Positions 61,525 through 64,000 of a DNA stretch of 64,000 bases are shown piece by piece (within the stretch, counting starts at the first letter, position 1; every line of letters starts with the position of its first letter). Origin of the DNA: SAR324 cluster bacterium. GTDB lineage: Bacteria > SAR324 > NAC60-12. The stretch lies in contig JANQJU010000064.1 of assembly GCA_028281495.1 (NCBI GenBank), positions 496,001 to 560,000 on the forward strand, given 5' to 3'. Below the pieces are notes generated by a model. That model worked only from the letters and a program-made list of their open reading frames with translations. It was not told the DNA's origin and did not search any database. A program made the translations under genes and the position numbers.

Positions 61525-62682
61525 CTAGTTGATATAGTATTGCAACACTTTGGGGGCACCTTCTCTTTCCACTTTTAAAGCGATTTCTCGTTCCGATTGT
61601 AACTTCTGTAAAAGACCCATTGCTTTAGTGATGTTATCAATCGCAATGTCATTGATTGAGATGATGATGTCCTCCTTCTGCAGGCCCAATTGTTCATACA
61701 TGCTCTCTTTTTTGATGTGTCTGAATTTAAAAAAGGTCTTTCCATCTTTTGTCGTTGGGACGACTCGCGCGTCCTGTAAAATTTTTGCAAAATTAGCAAG
61801 CTGTTCATCGACCCATGTTCTTGGAACGTTGAATACTTCCATATCCGAGCTGAAAGGAGATGATCCTGTTGCACCTGCTGGCGCAGGAGGCGGTGGTGGT
61901 GGAGATGGCACGTTTGCTGTCATCGGTGGGGGAGGTGGAGGAAGCTTTGGTTGTGGAGGCGGAGGGGGGGTGGGTGGAGGTGGGGGAAGCGCACGGAGAT
62001 TTGCAGCGGGAGGAGCCGAATTAAAAACAGATAACTTGCTGGAATCCTTTTCTTTCATCAGCAACCATTCTTCTTGTTGATTATGAAGGATAGCAATTTT
62101 ACGATTTTGAATTTTTGTAATCTGGAGTGCCCCTTCGGAACACTCTGCATCTATTTCCAACTTTGGCATTGTAAAACAGTCCTTCAACCGGAATGTTTTT
62201 TCATTGCTATTGCCAGTGCGGGCTAACCAAGCATAAGACCCAAGTCCACGTACATAGGTACCGCGAAGGTCCAGTTTCAAAGAAGTGATAATCGGTTCTG
62301 GTTCCAGCTCCTCCACAGGCTCTTCTTCGACTTCGGCGACAGCAGGTTGTATCGGAGCAGGAGTAGGCGCTGGAGGAGGCGGAGGGGGGGGGGAAACCTT
62401 AGGTTTTTCTTGGACCTTTCGAACAGCTTCAAAAATATTGCGGTCGAGAACGGCTCGGAAACCCGATTTCGGGCTAATTTGATCTTCTACAATGGCGACC
62501 TGGCTTAACACAGGTTTTTTAGAAGGGACGTCGGGTAACCCTAAAACAGTTTGATGGATCACTTCTCCTACGATAGTTCCGAAAGAGTACATCAGCAACA
62601 TCAACAAAACGAGATTTCCTGCGATCAACAGGAAGCGAATGGAGTTACCACCAGAAAAAGCATTTTGAATTGAGTTTTTCAT
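61525..62682 (-). CDS. gspC: Type II secretion GspC-like protein with two proline-rich linkers and PDZ domain
   Basis: A 385-residue inner-membrane protein from ATG 62682 (a TTG frame reaches 62733, overlapping the aroQ stop, also without a good site). One membrane segment (IRFLLIAGNLVLLMLLMYSFG), a homology region with GFRAVLDRNIFEAV and LRGTYVRGLGSYAWLAR, a first proline linker, a second very proline-rich linker (about 245-285), and a C-terminal PDZ domain (FFKFRHIKKESMYEQLGLQKED then LLQKLQSEREIALKVER). GspC joins the secretin to the inner-membrane platform. No other gsp genes are seen in the window. Confidence 0.85.
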   Translation of the reverse strand: MKNSIQNAFSGGNSIRFLLIAGNLVLLMLLMYSFGTIVGEVIHQTVLGLPDVPSKKPVLSQVAIVEDQISPKSGFRAVLDRNIFEAVRKVQEKPKVSPPPPPPPAPTPAPIQPAVAEVEEEPVEELEPEPIITSLKLDLRGTYVRGLGSYAWLARTGNSNEKTFRLKDCFTMPKLEIDAECSEGALQITKIQNRKIAILHNQQEEWLLMKEKDSSKLSVFNSAPPAANLRALPPPPPTPPPPPQPKLPPPPPPMTANVPSPPPPPPAPAGATGSSPFSSDMEVFNVPRTWVDEQLANFAKILQDARVVPTTKDGKTFFKFRHIKKESMYEQLGLQKEDIIISINDIAIDNITKAMGLLQKLQSEREIALKVEREGAPKVLQYYIN

Positions 62683-62729
62683 GACAGCCCGAAAAGGATA
62701 GTTAAATGAAATTTTGGTAAGATCTAAAA

Positions 62730-63173
62730 TCAAGAATGACGGTTTAGGTGTTCAATGGCAAAACGTGCAGCGAGCTCGTATCCATATGTACCAAGCCCTA
62801 CAACACTACCTAAAGCAATATCGTGGAAATATGAATGATGGCGAAAAGGTTCTCTTTTATAAATATTGGAAATGTGAATTTCAATAAATGGTATATCGAT
62901 GCCCACAATTGCATCTCGAATTGCGACACTGGTATGAGTATAAGCCCCGGGGTTGAAAAGCAAAAATTGTGCGTCCCGGTGTTCATGCAACCAGTCGATA
63001 ATGGTTCCCTCTGAATTGGATTGGAAAGCTAAGCAACGGATTTCGTGTTCCTCCAAGAGACTGGTTACTTCGTTTTCCAGTTCAGCAAGGGTTGTAAATC
63101 CATAGACACTCGGTTCACGTGTCCCCAATAAATTGAGGTTGGGACCATTGACTAATAAGACGTTTTTTTTCAT
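62730..63173 (-). CDS. aroQ: 3-dehydroquinate dehydratase, type II
   Basis: A 147-residue enzyme of the shikimate pathway that removes water from 3-dehydroquinate. Motifs are VNGPNLNLLGTREPSVYG, FNPGAYTHTSVAIRDAI and EIHISNIYKREPFRHHSY, with the histidines and tyrosine of the type II site. It lies upstream of gspC on the same strand with overlap or near overlap, suggesting one transcript. The ATG follows GTGAGAAAA. Confidence 0.96.
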   Translation of the reverse strand: MKKNVLLVNGPNLNLLGTREPSVYGFTTLAELENEVTSLLEEHEIRCLAFQSNSEGTIIDWLHEHRDAQFLLFNPGAYTHTSVAIRDAIVGIDIPFIEIHISNIYKREPFRHHSYFHDIALGSVVGLGTYGYELAARFAIEHLNRHS

Positions 63174-63431
63174 GATTTTTTCTCACTTAAATTAAATCGA
63201 ATCAATAGCTTAGATTTTTGCATGGTCTCTTGTAATTATTTGTCCCGATTGGACAGATAAATTGGAACAATTGTTTAAACAGTTTCGATGAATAAGCCCA
63301 ATTTACCAGGACAAACACCATCCCTCACGTTAATATTCATCAATAAAATAAAAAAGAATTTCGACGATCAATCCATATATCTCGATCAAAGTTTTTGACA
63401 CCTTGGTGCGAGAGCCAATTGAAAGGTACGG

Positions 63432-64000
63432 ATGTCTTATTTTTTATGTGAAACTTCCCTCTCAATAGGTGAATCAAGCTTTCTGGTTGGGGATGAAGCG
63501 CAACATCTATTAAATGTGCGTCGTGTGAAAGTCGGAGAATCGTTTGAAGTACAAGACTCAGCAGGACACCGGTTCGAGGCCATTTTGGAACAAGCGACGC
63601 GGCACACTGCCAATTTCTACGTACAACGCGCAATTCTTGTTTCACCTCCCTCACCGTTGACATTAGAATTGTGGCTTGGACTTCCCAAAGAAAAATCACT
63701 TGATTGGATCTTACAAAAAGTCACGGAATTGGGTGTTTCTTCCATCGTGTTGTTTAAAGCGGTTCACACCGCCAAAAAGATTTCCGCACCCCAAGAGGTC
63801 AAGCTATTACAACGTTGGCAACGAATTGTTTTGGAAGCGTGTAAACAGTGTGGACGACAATTTCCTCCTAAAGTTTTGTTTTTCAAAGATTTATCCGAAG
63901 CTTTTAACACTCAAACCGATGTATCGAATCAATGGATTTTTGCAACGGAAACGAATGGCTCCCTAAAATCTCTAAAGTTGGCAATAGACGAGGTTAAAAA
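63432..64000 (+). CDS. rsmE: 16S rRNA m3U1498 methyltransferase RsmE, N-terminal part (cut by window edge)
   Basis: An open frame runs from ATG 63432 to the right edge with no stop, 189 residues. It begins MSYFLCETSLSIGESSFLVG and has HLLNVRRVKVGESFEV, then LGLPKEKSLDWILQKVTELG, RWQRIVLEACKQCGR and FPPKVLFF, the order found in RsmE, a SPOUT-fold enzyme that methylates U1498 of 16S rRNA. The C-terminal SAM-binding knot lies beyond the edge. AAAGG precedes the ATG. It is divergent from aroQ with a gap of about 258 bases. Confidence 0.88.
   Translation, partial: MSYFLCETSLSIGESSFLVGDEAQHLLNVRRVKVGESFEVQDSAGHRFEAILEQATRHTANFYVQRAILVSPPSPLTLELWLGLPKEKSLDWILQKVTELGVSSIVLFKAVHTAKKISAPQEVKLLQRWQRIVLEACKQCGRQFPPKVLFFKDLSEAFNTQTDVSNQWIFATETNGSLKSLKLAIDEVK

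Noticed and set aside
61550..62080. Glycine-rich 176-codon frame antisense to gspC
   Set aside because: It is the mirror of the polyproline codons; no start site or domain supports it.

Overview
The window reads as a chromosomal segment of a free-living Gram-negative, probably proteobacterial organism, of the kind seen in marine deltaproteobacterial or SAR324-like heterotrophs. The Gram-negative assignment rests on a type II secretion GspC, a GT9 heptosyltransferase-like enzyme, a lipoprotein, Tat-exported enzymes, a likely outer-membrane barrel and HflK. The lineage is an inference and was not tested. Coding density is high, most genes have good Shine-Dalgarno sites, and there are no tRNA genes, insertion sequences, CRISPR arrays or prophage genes. 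Base composition looks even by eye.

Layout, left to right. 0-9.3 kb: the edge of a GT39-like membrane glycosyltransferase and an unknown gene (minus strand). A plus-strand run follows: a divergent aspartate carbamoyltransferase, a very large transporter-HEAT-cNMP fusion, an amidase and a TauD-like dioxygenase, with a second 2-oxoglutarate oxygenase on the other strand. 9.6-13.5 kb: a complete TRAP transporter (tatT-dctP-dctQ-dctM). 13.9-23.7 kb: a probable SRP RNA, a tandem AP2-domain protein and a 2979-residue secreted subtilase with long beta-rich repeats. 23.9-24.7 kb: a UPF0175/PIN toxin-antitoxin pair. 24.7-29 kb: a URC1-type GTP cyclohydrolase II homologue and an unusually long leucyl-tRNA synthetase.

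29-37 kb: glutathione-dependent formaldehyde oxidation (class III alcohol dehydrogenase plus S-formylglutathione hydrolase), a SEC-C protein, a shortened S-adenosylhomocysteine hydrolase homologue and a Tat-exported IorAB-type molybdenum hydroxylase. 36.9-38.5 kb: a pyrimidine-salvage pair, yeast-type cytosine deaminase plus a DUSP23-like phosphatase fused to uracil phosphoribosyltransferase. 38.7-46.4 kb: envelope and housekeeping genes (flippase, GT9, ABC ATPase, STAS, HflK, ATP sulfurylase, XRE regulator). 46.7-49 kb: acyltransferase, a double-Usp protein and a hotdog thioesterase.

49-54 kb holds a compact minus-strand cluster that matches no system I can name: a tetratricopeptide-like protein, an ExbB/MotA-like channel, an ExbD-like protein with a glutamine heptad coiled coil and a beta-rich C-terminal domain, and a PEGA/FGE-sulfatase-fold membrane protein lacking the FGE cysteines. 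54-64 kb: pta-ackA, an esterase, a likely outer-membrane protein, a PhoD-type phosphatase, gspC, aroQ and the start of rsmE.

The metabolic picture is a heterotroph that takes up organic acids by TRAP, oxidises formaldehyde through glutathione, makes acetate and ATP by Pta-AckA, and recycles pyrimidines. Three loci touch uracil or pyrimidines (carbamoyltransferase, URC1 homologue, deaminase plus UPRT fusion). Whether they work together is inference. The strongest leads are the ExbB/ExbD cluster at 49-54 kb and the phosphatase-UPRT fusion.
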